DNA of 64,000 nt from an uncultured Pluralibacter sp. (GCF_913775985.1 NZ_CAJYMB010000136.1:1-64000), one strand, 5' to 3'. Counted from the stretch's first letter, positions 17,459 to 27,958 are shown. The notes: a model not told the origin generated them from the letters alone. Numbers and translations are program-made.

Positions 17459-18214
17459 ATGACTGCTATTAAGAACATCATCTGTGATATTGACGGCGTG
17501 CTGATGCACGACAACGTGGCCGTGCCCGGCGCTGCTGAGTTTTTGGCGCGGATTATGGAAAAGGGAATGCCGCTGGTGTGCCTGACCAACTACCCGTCCC
17601 AGACCGGACAGGATCTGGCGAACCGCTTTGCAACTGCAGGCATTGACGTACCGGATAGCGTTTTCTATACCTCCGCAATGGCAACAGCCGACTTCCTGCG
17701 CCGCCAGGAGGGCAAAAAGGCCTACGTCGTTGGCGAAGGCGCGCTGATCCACGAGCTGTATAAAGCGGGCTTTACCATCACCGACGTTAATCCGGATTTC
17801 GTTATCGTCGGGGAAACCCGCTCCTTCAACTGGGACATGATGCACAAGGCGGCGTTTTTCGTCGCCAACGGCGCGCGCTTTATTGCCACCAACCCCGATA
17901 CTCACGCCCGCGGCTACGTTCCGGCGTGCGGCGCACTGTGCGCCGGAATTGAAAAAATTTCGGGGCGCAGGCCGTTCGTGGTTGGCAAGCCCAGCCCGTG
18001 GATCATTCGCTCAGCGCTAAACAAGCTGCAGGCGCACTCGGAAGAGACGGTTATCGTTGGCGACAACCTGAAAACCGATATCCTTGCCGGTTTTCAGGCC
18101 GGTCTGGAAACCATTCTGGTGCTTTCCGGCGTCTCAACGGTAGACGATATCGACAACATGCCTTTCCGACCGTCGTGGATCTATCCCTCGGTCGCCGAAA
18201 TCGACATTTTCTAA
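17459..18214 (+). CDS. nagD: UMP phosphatase NagD/UmpH (HAD superfamily)
   Basis: HAD-type phosphatase that dephosphorylates UMP and related nucleotides. Its role in GlcNAc use is not established despite the operon. It has 251 residues. The HAD nucleophile motif DIDGV puts Asp10 and Asp12 in the active site. The later motifs VCLTNYPSQ, VGKPSPWII and VGDNLKTDI supply the remaining conserved residues. It is the last gene of nagBACD, followed by a terminator. Confidence 0.95.
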   Translation: MTAIKNIICDIDGVLMHDNVAVPGAAEFLARIMEKGMPLVCLTNYPSQTGQDLANRFATAGIDVPDSVFYTSAMATADFLRRQEGKKAYVVGEGALIHELYKAGFTITDVNPDFVIVGETRSFNWDMMHKAAFFVANGARFIATNPDTHARGYVPACGALCAGIEKISGRRPFVVGKPSPWIIRSALNKLQAHSEETVIVGDNLKTDILAGFQAGLETILVLSGVSTVDDIDNMPFRPSWIYPSVAEIDIF

Positions 18215-18218
18215 GCTT

Positions 18219-18244
18219 AGCCGCGCCCGACAGCGCGGCTTTTC
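18219..18244 (+). terminator. Rho-independent terminator of nagBACD
   Basis: AGCCGCGC/GCGCGGCT with a short loop is followed by a four-base T-tract. Confidence 0.75.
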
Positions 18245-18470
18245 ATTTAAACCTCATCAAAAACAGAACCCCATCTAATAAAAACGCCATTTTTTTATCA
18301 GATCATCAATAGCCACGCATTAAACATACTGCTTTTTCATTATTCGCTAATCGCTATTGCGGTTTTTATTAATTGCGCCGGTTTTCTCTTGCCTGCGTCA
18401 GCGGTTTACGGCATTTTCATAGGCATGCAACAGCATAACAACACGCAACCGCTTTAACGGAGAAGTCTCT

Positions 18471-20141
18471 ATGTGTTCTATTTTCGGTGTACTGGATATT
18501 AAAACTGACGCAGCAGAGTTGCGTAAAAAAGCGCTGGAGCTTTCCCGCCTGATGCGCCACCGCGGCCCGGACTGGTCCGGCGTTTACGCCAGCGACAAAG
18601 CCGTTCTCGTGCACGAGCGCCTGTCGATTGTCGACGTCAACGCCGGCGCCCAGCCGCTGTACAACGAAAAGAAAACCCACGCGCTGGCGGTAAACGGTGA
18701 AATCTACAACCACCAGGCGCTGCGCGCCGAGTACGGCGACCGCTATCAGTTCCAGACCGGCTCCGACTGTGAAGTAATTCTGGCCCTCTATCAGGAAAAA
18801 GGTCCCGAGTTTCTCGACGATCTGCAGGGCATGTTTGCCTTCGTACTGTACGACAGTGAAAAAGATGCTTACCTGATTGGCCGCGATCATATCGGCATCA
18901 TCCCGCTGTACATGGGCCACGACGAACACGGCAACCTGTATATTGCCTCAGAAATGAAAGCGCTGGTGCCGGTATGCCGCACTATCAAAGAGTTTCCGGC
19001 AGGCAGCTACCTGTGGAGCCAGGACGGCGAGATCCGCTCCTATTACCAGCGCGACTGGTTCAGCTACGACGCGGTAAAAGACAGCGTGACCGATAAAAAC
19101 GCGCTGCGCCAGGCGCTGGAAGAGTCGGTAAAAAGCCACCTGATGTCCGACGTGCCTTACGGCGTGCTGCTTTCCGGCGGTCTGGACTCTTCCGTTATTT
19201 CGGCAATAACCAAAAAATTCGCCGCCCGCCGCGTGGAAGATCAGGAGCGTTCGGAAGCCTGGTGGCCGCAGCTGCACTCTTTCGCCGTGGGCCTTGAAGG
19301 TTCTCCCGATCTGAAAGCCGCGCAGGAAGTCGCTAACCACCTCGGCACCGTGCACCACGAAATTCACTTCACGGTGCAGGAAGGCCTGGACGCGATCCGC
19401 GACGTTATCTATCACATCGAAACTTACGACGTCACAACTATCCGCGCCTCTACGCCAATGTACCTGATGTCGCGTAAAATCAAAGCGATGGGCATTAAAA
19501 TGGTGCTCTCCGGCGAAGGCTCCGATGAAGTGTTTGGCGGCTATCTCTATTTCCACAAGGCGCCGAACGCCAAAGAGCTGCACGAAGAGACAGTGCGTAA
19601 ACTGCAGGCGCTGCACATGTTCGACTGCGCCCGCGCCAACAAAGCAATGTCCGCCTGGGGCGTTGAGGCCCGCGTGCCGTTCCTCGACAAGACCTTCCTC
19701 GACGTGGCAATGCGCATTAACCCGCAGGATAAAATGTGCGGCAACGGCAAGATGGAGAAGCATATTCTGCGCGAGTGCTTTGAATCCTACCTGCCGGCAA
19801 GCGTCGCCTGGCGCCAGAAAGAGCAGTTCTCCGACGGCGTGGGCTACAGCTGGATTGACACCCTGAAAGAAGTGGCCGCGAAGCAAGTAACCGATCAGCA
19901 GCTGGAAACCGCAGGTTTCCGCTTCCCGTACAACACGCCGACCTCAAAAGAGGGCTATCTGTACCGCGAGATTTTCGAAGAGCTGTTCCCGCTGCCGAGC
20001 GCGGCGGAATGCGTGCCGGGCGGCCCTTCTGTTGCCTGCTCATCGGCTAAGGCTATCGAATGGGATGAAGCGTTTAAAACCATGAACGATCCATCAGGTC
20101 GCGCGGTGGGCATTCACCAGGACGCCTACGCGCAGAAATAG
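18471..20141 (+). CDS. asnB: asparagine synthetase B (glutamine-hydrolysing)
   Basis: Makes asparagine from aspartate, ATP and glutamine. It has 556 residues. Cys2 (MCSIFGVLDI) is the N-terminal glutaminase nucleophile, so the initiator Met must be removed. The glutaminase domain includes RHRGPD and VNGEIYN. The ATP-pyrophosphatase loop LSGGLDSS is at 234-241 and a second conserved region is SGEGSDEVFGG. The C-terminal tail after about residue 505 is characteristic of enterobacterial AsnB. CGGAG precedes the ATG. It is followed by a strong terminator and then the tRNA operon. Confidence 0.98.
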   Translation: MCSIFGVLDIKTDAAELRKKALELSRLMRHRGPDWSGVYASDKAVLVHERLSIVDVNAGAQPLYNEKKTHALAVNGEIYNHQALRAEYGDRYQFQTGSDCEVILALYQEKGPEFLDDLQGMFAFVLYDSEKDAYLIGRDHIGIIPLYMGHDEHGNLYIASEMKALVPVCRTIKEFPAGSYLWSQDGEIRSYYQRDWFSYDAVKDSVTDKNALRQALEESVKSHLMSDVPYGVLLSGGLDSSVISAITKKFAARRVEDQERSEAWWPQLHSFAVGLEGSPDLKAAQEVANHLGTVHHEIHFTVQEGLDAIRDVIYHIETYDVTTIRASTPMYLMSRKIKAMGIKMVLSGEGSDEVFGGYLYFHKAPNAKELHEETVRKLQALHMFDCARANKAMSAWGVEARVPFLDKTFLDVAMRINPQDKMCGNGKMEKHILRECFESYLPASVAWRQKEQFSDGVGYSWIDTLKEVAAKQVTDQQLETAGFRFPYNTPTSKEGYLYREIFEELFPLPSAAECVPGGPSVACSSAKAIEWDEAFKTMNDPSGRAVGIHQDAYAQK

Positions 20142-20204
20142 CCATTGCGAAGGCCGCGGCCTGCGTTTCAGGCCGCGTCTTTCCACCTTGCGCAAATAAC
20201 GGTT

Positions 20205-20240
20205 AAGCCAGAGGGTCATTGCGGTCCGCTGGCTTTTTTT
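20205..20240 (+). terminator. Rho-independent terminator of asnB
   Basis: AAGCCAG/CTGGCTT with a long loop is followed by a run of T. A GC-rich hairpin (GCGGCCTG/CAGGCCGC) lies just upstream. Confidence 0.8.
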
Positions 20241-20344
20241 GTGCTGCAATTATAAGAAATAATCAATAATTGCCGATTATTACGCCTCGCTGTTCGCAAC
20301 CTAACCAAACAGTCATATTCCGGCCTTTTTCATTGAAAAAGGTG

Positions 20345-20373
20345 TTGACGCTACAGGGCTCAATACGCATAAT
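20345..20373 (+). promoter_or_regulatory. sigma-70 promoter of the tRNA operon
   Basis: TTGACG and CATAAT are separated by 17 bases. They are followed by a GC-rich discriminator (GCGCCCCGC), typical of stringently controlled stable-RNA promoters. The first tRNA begins 40 bases downstream. Confidence 0.75.
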
Positions 20374-20412
20374 GCGCCCCGCAACGCCGATAAGGTAACG
20401 CGAAAAAAAGAT

Positions 20413-20489
20413 GGCTACGTAGCTCAGCTGGTTAGAGCACATCACTCATAATGATGGGGTCACAGGTTCGAATCCCGTCGTAGCCACCA
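20413..20489 (+). tRNA. metT: tRNA-Met (CAT), elongator
   Basis: 77 bases with encoded CCA and anticodon loop CTCATAA. The sequence matches the elongator tRNA-Met of E. coli metT/metU, and the acceptor stem GGCTACG pairs with CGTAGCC. It is the first gene of the operon. Confidence 0.95.
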
Positions 20490-20497
20490 TCTTTTTT

Positions 20498-20582
20498 GCG
20501 GGAGTGGCGAAATTGGTAGACGCACCAGATTTAGGTTCTGGCGCCGCAAGGTGTGCGAGTTCAAGTCTCGCCTCCCGCACCA
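20498..20582 (+). tRNA. leuW: tRNA-Leu (TAG)
   Basis: 85 bases including a long variable arm and CCA. The anticodon stem CCAGA/TCTGG encloses TTTAGGT, giving anticodon TAG for CUA and related Leu codons. Confidence 0.95.
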
Positions 20583-20604
20583 TTTCCGAATAGCGTTGTA
20601 CGGA

Positions 20605-20679
20605 TGGGGTATCGCCAAGCGGTAAGGCACCGGTTTTTGATACCGGCATTCCCTGGTTCGAATCCAGGTACCCCAGCCA
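20605..20679 (+). tRNA. glnU: tRNA-Gln (TTG)
   Basis: 75 bases with CCA. The anticodon stem CCGGT/ACCGG encloses TTTTGAT, giving TTG (CAA codons). E. coli has two such copies here; this window has one. Confidence 0.95.
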
Positions 20680-20749
20680 TCTATTCTTTGATTTCGCGCA
20701 CAGCGCGGGATCGCAAGCATCGCTAATGACGATGTAAAAAATGAATTCT

Positions 20750-20826
20750 GGCTACGTAGCTCAGCTGGTTAGAGCACATCACTCATAATGATGGGGTCAC
20801 AGGTTCGAATCCCGTCGTAGCCACCA
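20750..20826 (+). tRNA. metU: tRNA-Met (CAT), elongator, second copy
   Basis: Identical over 77 bases to the copy at 20413. It is separated from glnU by about 70 bases with no gene. Confidence 0.95.
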
Positions 20827-20844
20827 GTATTCTGAACGACCTGT

Positions 20845-20919
20845 TGGGGTATCGCCAAGCGGTAAGGCACCGGATTCTGATTCCGGCATTCCGAGGTTCG
20901 AATCCTCGTACCCCAGCCA
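20845..20919 (+). tRNA. glnV: tRNA-Gln (CTG)
   Basis: 75 bases with CCA. The anticodon stem CCGGA/TCCGG encloses TTCTGAT, giving CTG (CAG codons). It is the last tRNA before the operon terminator. Confidence 0.95.
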
Positions 20920-20925
20920 ATTTCG

Positions 20926-20951
20926 AAAAGCTCGCTTCGGCGAGCTTTTTT
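20926..20951 (+). terminator. Rho-independent terminator of the tRNA operon
   Basis: AAAAGCTCG CTTCGG CGAGCTTTTTT has a stable tetraloop-type centre and a T-tract. Confidence 0.9.
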
Positions 20952-21011
20952 CGTTTCTGCTTTCCGCAGCGATAAGCGGCGGACGTTATCCGCGCCCGCC
21001 GACCGCAGGAG

Positions 21012-22187
21012 TTAAAGCCCCAGCGCGTACTTCAGCGCCTGACGTTTCAGCCCACCAGCCCGCTCTGCCGCCATCAGGCCAATATTACGCAGCGCCCTGA
21101 CCGGAGCCAGATCGTTGCTGAAGCCGGTGTAAAACAGATCCATCCCCGACTGCATCAGATAGTTATCTGCCATACGCCGGTTCTGATAGCGCTTGAGTAC
21201 CGGCAACGATGCCCACGCCTCGCCGTAGTCCCGGGCGCGGCCCAGCACGTCCAGAAGCGCATCCACATCGCGGTAGCCGAGGTTAACGCCCTGCCCGGCC
21301 AGCGGATGGATAGTGTGCGCCGCATCGCCCAGCAGCACCACGCCCGGCTGCACGTAGCGTAGCGCGTGCCGGCGGGTCAGCGGAAACGCGCCTGCTGACA
21401 GAGGCTTCACGCTGCCCAGCCGTGCCGGAAAGGTTCGCGCGATTTCCTTCTCCAGCAGCGCCATCGACAGCGACTGAAGCTGGCGAATGCGCGCCGGAGC
21501 GTCATACCACACCAGCGACGCCCAGCGATCAAACAGCGGCAGAAACGCCCGCGGCCCGGCGGGCGTAAAATGCTGCCAGGTGCTGTCGCCCGGATCGCTG
21601 TCGCAGGCAACGGTTATCAGCATGCAGGACTGGCGGTACTGCCAGGCGTGAGTGCCAATGCCCGCCATCTGTCTGACCTGCGAGTTTGCGCCGTCGGCAC
21701 CGGCCACCAGCTGAGCCTTCAGCATCTGCCCGTCGCTAAAAGTGAGCAGGCTCCCCTGCCCGCCCGGCACCATGGAGGCAAGCCGCTCGCCGACGCGCAG
21801 GGTGACGCCATCGTGCGCCTCCAGCGCCTGCCACAGCGCAAGCTGCAGCACGTTATTTTCCACCATAAAGCCCAGCTCCGGCAGCTTTAGCTCATCGGCG
21901 CTGAAGCTGACGTGGGCACTTTCCCACTCCCAGGTTTCCAGCCGCCGATAGCGGTGGGCGCGCATGCCGAGAACCGCATCCCAAACGCCCAGCCGCCGCA
22001 GCAGATTTGCGGAGGCCGCGCTGATGGCGGAGATCCGCACGTCCGGCGGGCTAAGGGCATCAAAGGCGGGGGGCGCGGATTGTTCAATCACTGTCACCGA
22101 AAAACCCTGTCGGGCAAGCCCCAGAGCCAGGGCACCGCCCACCATGCCACCGCCGACGATGGCAATATCAGTTTGTTGCGTGCTCAT
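21012..22187 (-). CDS. ubiF: 3-demethoxyubiquinol 3-hydroxylase UbiF
   Basis: FAD-dependent monooxygenase of aerobic ubiquinone synthesis, adding the last ring hydroxyl. It has 391 residues as in E. coli. The FAD-binding VGGGMVGGALALGLA lies at about 11-25. The second FAD motif GDAAHTIHPLAGQGVNLG lies in the C-terminal third. The conserved DG-type motif is GADGANSQVRQMAG. It is divergent from miaB and convergent with the tRNA operon. Confidence 0.96.
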   Translation of the reverse strand: MSTQQTDIAIVGGGMVGGALALGLARQGFSVTVIEQSAPPAFDALSPPDVRISAISAASANLLRRLGVWDAVLGMRAHRYRRLETWEWESAHVSFSADELKLPELGFMVENNVLQLALWQALEAHDGVTLRVGERLASMVPGGQGSLLTFSDGQMLKAQLVAGADGANSQVRQMAGIGTHAWQYRQSCMLITVACDSDPGDSTWQHFTPAGPRAFLPLFDRWASLVWYDAPARIRQLQSLSMALLEKEIARTFPARLGSVKPLSAGAFPLTRRHALRYVQPGVVLLGDAAHTIHPLAGQGVNLGYRDVDALLDVLGRARDYGEAWASLPVLKRYQNRRMADNYLMQSGMDLFYTGFSNDLAPVRALRNIGLMAAERAGGLKRQALKYALGL

Positions 22188-22325
22188 AACAAATAATCCT
22201 TAGCGCAGAATCCCTTAAGTTTACCGGAAATTCAGCTAAAGGGCGGTGCACTTCCTTCAGGCTGGTCACATTCGCCGCAAAGCATTACAATACGCGCCCT
22301 GCATTCCCTGAGCATGAGCAAGTCG

Positions 22326-23750
22326 ATGACCAAAAAACTCCATATTAAAACCTGGGGCTGTCAGATGAACGAATACGATTCATCGAAGATGGCCGATCTG
22401 CTGGACGCCACCCACGGCTATCAGCTGACCGACGTGGCGGAAGAAGCGGATGTGCTGCTGCTTAATACCTGCTCCATTCGTGAAAAAGCCCAGGAAAAAG
22501 TGTTCCATCAGCTCGGACGCTGGCGACTGCTTAAGGAAAAGAACCCGGATCTGATTATCGGCGTTGGCGGCTGCGTTGCCTCGCAGGAAGGTGAGCACAT
22601 CCGCGGCCGTGCCCACTACGTGGATATTATTTTTGGACCGCAGACGCTGCATCGCCTGCCGGAAATGATCAACTCGGTGCGCGGCGATCGCAGCCCGGTA
22701 GTTGATATCAGCTTCCCGGAGATTGAGAAATTTGACCGCCTGCCGGAGCCGAGAGCCGACGGCCCAACCGCGTTCGTCTCAATCATGGAAGGCTGCAATA
22801 AATATTGCACCTACTGCGTAGTGCCCTATACCCGCGGTGAAGAAGTAAGCCGCCCGTGCGATGACATCCTGTTTGAAATTGCCCAGCTGGCAGCGCAGGG
22901 CGTGCGCGAAGTTAACCTGCTCGGCCAGAACGTTAACGCCTGGCGCGGGGAGAACTACGATGGCACGACAGGCACCTTTGCCGATCTTCTGCGCCTGGTG
23001 GCGGCTATCGACGGCATCGACCGCATTCGCTTCACCACCAGCCATCCTATCGAATTCACCGACGATATTGTCGAGGTGTATCGCGATACGCCGGAGCTGG
23101 TAAGCTTCCTGCACCTGCCGGTTCAGAGCGGTTCCGACCGGGTACTGAACCTGATGGGCCGCACCCATACCGGGCTGGAGTATAAAGCCATTATCCGCAA
23201 GCTGCGCGCGGCGCGTCCGGATATTCAGATTAGCTCTGACTTTATCGTCGGCTTCCCGGGTGAAACCACCGAAGACTTCGAAAAGACCATGAAGCTGATT
23301 GCCGACGTCAACTTCGACATGAGCTACAGCTTTATTTTCTCCGCTCGTCCGGGAACGCCCGCTGCCGATATGGTTGACGACGTGCCGGAAGAGGAGAAAA
23401 AGCAGCGCCTCTATATTTTGCAGGAGCGCATTAACCAACAGGCGATGGCCTGGAGCCGCCGGATGCTGGGCACTACCCAGCGTATTCTGGTCGAAGGGAC
23501 GTCCCGTAAAAGCATCATGGAGCTATCCGGGCGCACCGATAACAACCGGGTGGTGAACTTTGAAGGTTCGCCGGAGATGATCGGCAAGTTTGTCGATGTG
23601 GAAATTGTTGACGTCTTTCCAAACTCCCTGCGCGGCAAACTGGTGCGCACCGAAGAGGAAATGGGCCTGCGCATGGCGGAGTCACCGGAGTCGGTGATTG
23701 CCCGCACCCGCAAAGAGAACGACCTCGGCGTCGGTATCTACCAGCCGTAA
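22326..23750 (+). CDS. miaB: tRNA-2-methylthio-N6-dimethylallyladenosine synthase
   Basis: Radical SAM methylthiotransferase that makes ms2i6A37 in tRNAs reading UNN codons. It has 474 residues. The auxiliary Fe-S cluster ligands are Cys12, Cys49 and Cys83. The radical SAM motif CNKYCTYC supplies Cys157, Cys161 and Cys164. The C-terminal TRAM domain begins near residue 378. I chose the ATG at 22326 ([12 protein letters not shown]), the family start; an in-frame ATG lies four codons upstream. It depends on reduced flavodoxin, and fldA is also in this window. Confidence 0.97.
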   Translation: MTKKLHIKTWGCQMNEYDSSKMADLLDATHGYQLTDVAEEADVLLLNTCSIREKAQEKVFHQLGRWRLLKEKNPDLIIGVGGCVASQEGEHIRGRAHYVDIIFGPQTLHRLPEMINSVRGDRSPVVDISFPEIEKFDRLPEPRADGPTAFVSIMEGCNKYCTYCVVPYTRGEEVSRPCDDILFEIAQLAAQGVREVNLLGQNVNAWRGENYDGTTGTFADLLRLVAAIDGIDRIRFTTSHPIEFTDDIVEVYRDTPELVSFLHLPVQSGSDRVLNLMGRTHTGLEYKAIIRKLRAARPDIQISSDFIVGFPGETTEDFEKTMKLIADVNFDMSYSFIFSARPGTPAADMVDDVPEEEKKQRLYILQERINQQAMAWSRRMLGTTQRILVEGTSRKSIMELSGRTDNNRVVNFEGSPEMIGKFVDVEIVDVFPNSLRGKLVRTEEEMGLRMAESPESVIARTRKENDLGVGIYQP

Positions 23751-23758
23751 TCCCTGCG

Positions 23759-23778
23759 GCCTGCCCGTCCGGGCAGGC
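23759..23778 (+). terminator. hairpin after miaB, probable terminator
   Basis: GCCTGCCC GTCC GGGCAGGC is followed by CCTTGCTTTT. The T-tract is interrupted, so it may terminate only partly before ybeZ. Confidence 0.55.
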
Positions 23779-23899
23779 CCTTGCTTTTCCCCGTCAAAAT
23801 CCCCACATCGTCTGCAATGCTTGCGCCTTTGCTATCTGGCGTGAATAATTTCCTTATCAGCATGCGCAGCCGCGCGTGCGGAACGAAAAAGAGGACAGT

Positions 23900-24955
23900 T
23901 TGAATACAGAAACCCGCGAAATTACCCTTGAGCCGGCAGACAACGATCGCCTGCTGAGCCTCTGCGGTCCGTTTGATGACAACATCAAACACCTTGAGCG
24001 CCGCCTCGGCATCGAAATTAACCGTCGCGACAACCATTTTAAGCTGACCGGTCGCCCAATCTGCGTCAGCGCCGCCGGGGATATCCTGCGCAGCCTGTAC
24101 GTGGACACCGCCCCGATGCGCGGCCAGACGCAGGACATCTCCCCTGAGCAAATCCATCTGGCGATCAAAGAAGCCCGGGTGCTTGAGCAGAGCGCCGAGA
24201 GCGTGCCGGACTACGGCAAGGCCATCAATATCAAGACCAAGCGCGGGGTGATTAAACCGCGCACGCCGAACCAGGCCCAGTACATCGCCAATATTCTCGA
24301 TCACGACATCACTTTCGGCGTCGGCCCTGCGGGGACGGGTAAAACTTATCTGGCGGTCGCGGCCGCGGTGGACGCTCTTGAGAAGCAGGAGATTCGCCGC
24401 ATTTTACTGACCCGCCCGGCAGTAGAAGCCGGCGAAAAGCTCGGATTCCTGCCCGGCGATCTCAGCCAGAAAGTTGATCCTTACCTGCGTCCTCTGTATG
24501 ACGCCCTGTTCGAGATGCTCGGCTTCGAGAAGGTCGAGAAGCTGATTGAGCGCAACGTGATTGAAGTGGCTCCGCTGGCCTACATGCGCGGGCGCACGCT
24601 CAACGACGCCTTTATCATTCTTGATGAGAGCCAGAACACCACTATTGAGCAGATGAAGATGTTTCTGACCCGCATCGGCTTTAACTCGAAAGCGGTTATC
24701 ACCGGCGACATCACCCAGATTGACCTGCCGCGTAATGCCAAATCCGGCCTGCGCCACGCGATTGAAGTACTCAACGGCGTAGACGAAATCAGCTTTAACT
24801 TCTTCCACAGCGAAGACGTGGTGCGCCACCCGGTCGTTGCCCGCATCGTTGTCGCGTATGAAGCCTGGGAAGAAGCCGAGCAGAAACGTAAAGCCGAACT
24901 GGCGGCAGAACGCAAACGCGAAGCGCTTGCCGCGCAGGAGCACGAAACGAAATGA
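23900..24955 (+). CDS. ybeZ: PhoH-like ATPase YbeZ
   Basis: PhoH-family NTPase that works with the RNase YbeY in rRNA maturation and RNA quality control. It has 351 residues from the TTG at 23900, which has GAGGA just upstream and aligns with the E. coli start. A GTG eight codons earlier is possible but not conserved. The Walker A loop is GPAGTGKT at 142-149. The Walker B-like IILDESQN lies near 240. A charged Lys/Glu/Ala-rich C-terminal tail follows. Its stop overlaps the ybeY start by four bases, implying translational coupling. Confidence 0.93.
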   Translation: MNTETREITLEPADNDRLLSLCGPFDDNIKHLERRLGIEINRRDNHFKLTGRPICVSAAGDILRSLYVDTAPMRGQTQDISPEQIHLAIKEARVLEQSAESVPDYGKAINIKTKRGVIKPRTPNQAQYIANILDHDITFGVGPAGTGKTYLAVAAAVDALEKQEIRRILLTRPAVEAGEKLGFLPGDLSQKVDPYLRPLYDALFEMLGFEKVEKLIERNVIEVAPLAYMRGRTLNDAFIILDESQNTTIEQMKMFLTRIGFNSKAVITGDITQIDLPRNAKSGLRHAIEVLNGVDEISFNFFHSEDVVRHPVVARIVVAYEAWEEAEQKRKAELAAERKREALAAQEHETK

Positions 24956-25419
24956 GCGCCGTGATTTTAGATTTACAGCTGGCCTGCGAAGAACAGGCCG
25001 GTCTGCCGGACGAAGCGCAGTTTCAGCGCTGGCTGGACGGCACTGTCCCGGCATTTCAGGCCGAATCAGAAGTCACCATTCGGCTGGTGGACGAAGCAGA
25101 AAGCCACAATTTAAACCTGACTTATCGCGGTAAAGACAAGTCCACCAACGTGCTCTCCTTCCCGTTCGAAGTGCCGGAAGGCATGGAGATGCCGCTGCTG
25201 GGCGATCTGGTTATCTGTCGTCAGGTGGTTGAACGCGAAGCGAAAGAGCAGCAAAAACCGCTCGAAGCCCACTGGGCGCATATGGTTGTACACGGCAGTT
25301 TGCATCTGCTGGGCTATGACCACATTGAAGATGATGAAGCGGAAGAGATGGAGAGCCTGGAAACAGAGATAATGCTTGCTCTGGGCTATGATGATCCGTA
25401 CATTGCCGAGAAAGAGTAA
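24952..25419 (+). CDS. ybeY: endoribonuclease YbeY
   Basis: Zinc-dependent single-strand endoribonuclease needed for 16S rRNA 3'-end maturation and late 70S quality control. It has 155 residues as in E. coli. The metal site [11 protein letters not shown] gives His114, His118 and His124. It begins inside the ybeZ stop codon (ATGA), so the two partners are made together. A hairpin with a T-tract follows before corC. Confidence 0.96.
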   Translation: MSAVILDLQLACEEQAGLPDEAQFQRWLDGTVPAFQAESEVTIRLVDEAESHNLNLTYRGKDKSTNVLSFPFEVPEGMEMPLLGDLVICRQVVEREAKEQQKPLEAHWAHMVVHGSLHLLGYDHIEDDEAEEMESLETEIMLALGYDDPYIAEKE

Positions 25420-25420
25420 C

Positions 25421-25455
25421 CCGCGTGGCGCTACCGCGCCGCGCAGGTTTTTTTT
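25421..25455 (+). terminator. terminator-like hairpin between ybeY and corC
   Basis: CGCG-T-GGCGC TACC GCGCC-GCG is followed by CAGG and eight T. It lies inside an otherwise continuous operon, so read-through or a separate corC promoter is needed. Confidence 0.55.
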
Positions 25456-25523
25456 ATGTTGCGAGATGCTGATTATGCGCGTCACGCAGACGATTTCCCT
25501 GACATGAGACCCCACACGACGCC

Positions 25524-26402
25524 ATGAGCGACGACAATTCACACAGTAGCGACAACGTACCTAATAAGAAGGGATTCTTCTCCCTGTTAATCAGCCAGCT
25601 CTTCCACGGCGAACCGAAAAACCGTGACGAACTGCTGGAGCTGATCCGCGATTCCGGGCAGAACGAGCTTATCGATGAAGATACGCGCGACATGCTCGAA
25701 GGGGTAATGGATATCGCCGACCAGCGCGTCCGCGACATCATGATCCCCCGCTCTCAAATGATCACCCTCAAACGCAACCAGACTCTGGACGAGTGCCTCG
25801 ATGTGATCATCGACAGCGCCCACTCGCGTTTTCCGGTGATCAGCGAGGATAAGGATCACATTGAAGGGATCCTGATGGCGAAAGATCTGCTGCCGTTCAT
25901 GCGCAGCGATGCCGACGCTTTCAGTATGGAAAAAGTGCTGCGTCAGGCGGTAGTGGTCCCCGAAAGCAAGCGCGTAGACCGCATGCTTAAAGAGTTCCGC
26001 TCACAGCGCTACCACATGGCCATTGTGATTGACGAGTTTGGCGGCGTTTCCGGTCTGGTGACCATTGAAGACATCCTTGAGCTTATCGTCGGCGAAATTG
26101 AAGACGAGTATGACGAAGAGGAAGATATCGATTTCCGCCAGCTCAGCCGCCATACCTGGACGGTAAGAGCCCTGGCGCCGATTGAAGACTTTAACGACGC
26201 TTTCAGCACCCACTTCAGCGATGAAGAGGTGGACACCATCGGCGGTCTGGTGATGCAGGCATTTGGCCACCTTCCCGCGCGCGGCGAAACCATTGACATT
26301 GACGGTTACCAGTTCAAAGTTGCGATGGCCGACAGCCGCCGTATTATTCAGGTTCACGTCAAACTTCCGGATGACGCTCCCCAGCCTGAACTGGAAGATT
26401 AA
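25524..26402 (+). CDS. corC: CBS-domain protein CorC (YbeX)
   Basis: A cytosolic CorC/HlyC-family protein linked to Mg/Co efflux with CorA and, in E. coli, to ribosome metabolism beside ybeZY. It has 292 residues. Paired CBS domains cover about 68-190 ([19 protein letters not shown], later [19 protein letters not shown]). The C-terminal CorC_HlyC domain covers about 205-285. The highly acidic segment [13 protein letters not shown] lies between them. It ends 17 bases before lnt. Confidence 0.93.
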   Translation: MSDDNSHSSDNVPNKKGFFSLLISQLFHGEPKNRDELLELIRDSGQNELIDEDTRDMLEGVMDIADQRVRDIMIPRSQMITLKRNQTLDECLDVIIDSAHSRFPVISEDKDHIEGILMAKDLLPFMRSDADAFSMEKVLRQAVVVPESKRVDRMLKEFRSQRYHMAIVIDEFGGVSGLVTIEDILELIVGEIEDEYDEEEDIDFRQLSRHTWTVRALAPIEDFNDAFSTHFSDEEVDTIGGLVMQAFGHLPARGETIDIDGYQFKVAMADSRRIIQVHVKLPDDAPQPELED

Positions 26403-26419
26403 TTCAACAGGATGTTTAC

Positions 26420-27958
26420 ATGGCATTTGCCTCTCTGATTGAACGCCAGCCCGTGCGACTGCTGCTGGCGCTGATTTTTGGCGCCTGCGGCACGCTGGCG
26501 TTTGCGCCCTATGACATTTGGCCGGCCGCGATAATCTCGCTGATGGCGCTACAGGGGCTAACGCTTAACCGCCGCCCGCTGCAGAGTGCCTGGATTGGCT
26601 ATTTCTGGGGGCTTGGCCTGTTCGGCTCGGGCATCAACTGGGTTTACGTCAGTATCGCCCAGTTTGGCGGCATGCCGGGGCCGGTAAACGTCTTTCTCGT
26701 GGTGCTGCTGGCGGCCTATCTGTCGCTCTACACCGGGCTTTTCGCCGGCGTATTGGCGCGCCTGTGGCCGAAAACCCACTGGCTGCGGGTGGCGATTGCT
26801 GCCCCCGCGCTGTGGCAAATCACCGAGTTTCTGCGCGGCTGGGTGCTGACCGGCTTCCCGTGGCTGCAGTTTGGCTATAGCCAGATTGACGGCCCGCTGA
26901 AAGGGCTCGCGCCGGTGGCGGGAGTGGAAACCATCAACTTTCTGCTGATGATGGTTAGCGGCCTGCTGGCGCTGGCGCTGATTCAGCGCAGCTGGCGCTT
27001 GCTCGCCGCGGCGGTCATTCTGTTCGCGCTGCCTTTTCCGCTGCGCTATATCCAGTGGTATCAGCCGCTGCCCGAGCGCGCCTTACAGGTTTCGCTGGTG
27101 CAGGGCGACATCCCGCAATCCATGAAGTGGGACGAGAAAGAGTTAATCAATACGCTGCAAATCTATCTGGACGCGACCCGCCGGGTGATGGGCAAATCGC
27201 AGCTGATTATCTGGCCGGAGTCGGCCATTCCGGATCTGGAAATCAATCAGCAGCGCCTGCTGACTAACGTGGATGAGATGCTGCGCGAGAATAACAGCTC
27301 GTTAATCACCGGTATCGTGGACGCGCGCCGCAACGCGCAGAACCGGTATGACACGTACAACACCATCATTACTCTCGGCAAAGACAATCCGTACAGCTAC
27401 GACTCCGCGGATCGCTATAACAAAAACCACCTTGTCCCGTTCGGCGAGTTTGTGCCGCTGGCCTCTATCCTGCGCCCGCTGGCGCCGTTCTTCGATCTGC
27501 CGATGTCGTCGTTCAGCCGCGGACCGTACGTTCAGCCGCAGCTGATGGCGCATAATCTGAAGCTTACGGCAGCCATCTGCTACGAGATAATTCTCGGCCA
27601 GCAGGTACGCGACAACTTCCGCCCGGATACCGATTACCTGCTGACTATTTCCAACGATGCGTGGTTCGGCAAATCCATCGGCCCGTGGCAGCATTTCCAG
27701 ATGGCGCGGATGCGGGCGCTGGAGCTGGCCCGCCCGCTGCTGCGAAGCACCAATAACGGTATTACCGCCGTTATCGGCCCGCGGGGCGAGGTGCAGGCAA
27801 TACTGCCGCAGTTTACCCGCGACGTGCTGACGGCGAAGGTGACCCCGACCACCGGTTTGACGCCCTATGCGCGCACCGGTGACATGACGCTGTGGATCCT
27901 GACGGCCCTGTTTGGCCTCAGCGCGCTCGCCTTCTCACTGCGCCAGCGTAAAAAGTAG
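26420..27958 (+). CDS. lnt: apolipoprotein N-acyltransferase
   Basis: Inner-membrane enzyme adding the third acyl chain to the N-terminal Cys of lipoproteins, required for Lol export. It has 512 residues. About eight membrane segments surround a periplasmic nitrilase-fold domain. The triad is Glu267 (IIWPESAIP), Lys335 ([12 protein letters not shown]) and Cys387 (AICYEI), exactly the E. coli numbering. Its clients in this window include LptE, RlpA and ChiQ. It is the last gene of the ybeZ-ybeY-corC-lnt operon. Confidence 0.97.
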   Translation: MAFASLIERQPVRLLLALIFGACGTLAFAPYDIWPAAIISLMALQGLTLNRRPLQSAWIGYFWGLGLFGSGINWVYVSIAQFGGMPGPVNVFLVVLLAAYLSLYTGLFAGVLARLWPKTHWLRVAIAAPALWQITEFLRGWVLTGFPWLQFGYSQIDGPLKGLAPVAGVETINFLLMMVSGLLALALIQRSWRLLAAAVILFALPFPLRYIQWYQPLPERALQVSLVQGDIPQSMKWDEKELINTLQIYLDATRRVMGKSQLIIWPESAIPDLEINQQRLLTNVDEMLRENNSSLITGIVDARRNAQNRYDTYNTIITLGKDNPYSYDSADRYNKNHLVPFGEFVPLASILRPLAPFFDLPMSSFSRGPYVQPQLMAHNLKLTAAICYEIILGQQVRDNFRPDTDYLLTISNDAWFGKSIGPWQHFQMARMRALELARPLLRSTNNGITAVIGPRGEVQAILPQFTRDVLTAKVTPTTGLTPYARTGDMTLWILTALFGLSALAFSLRQRKK

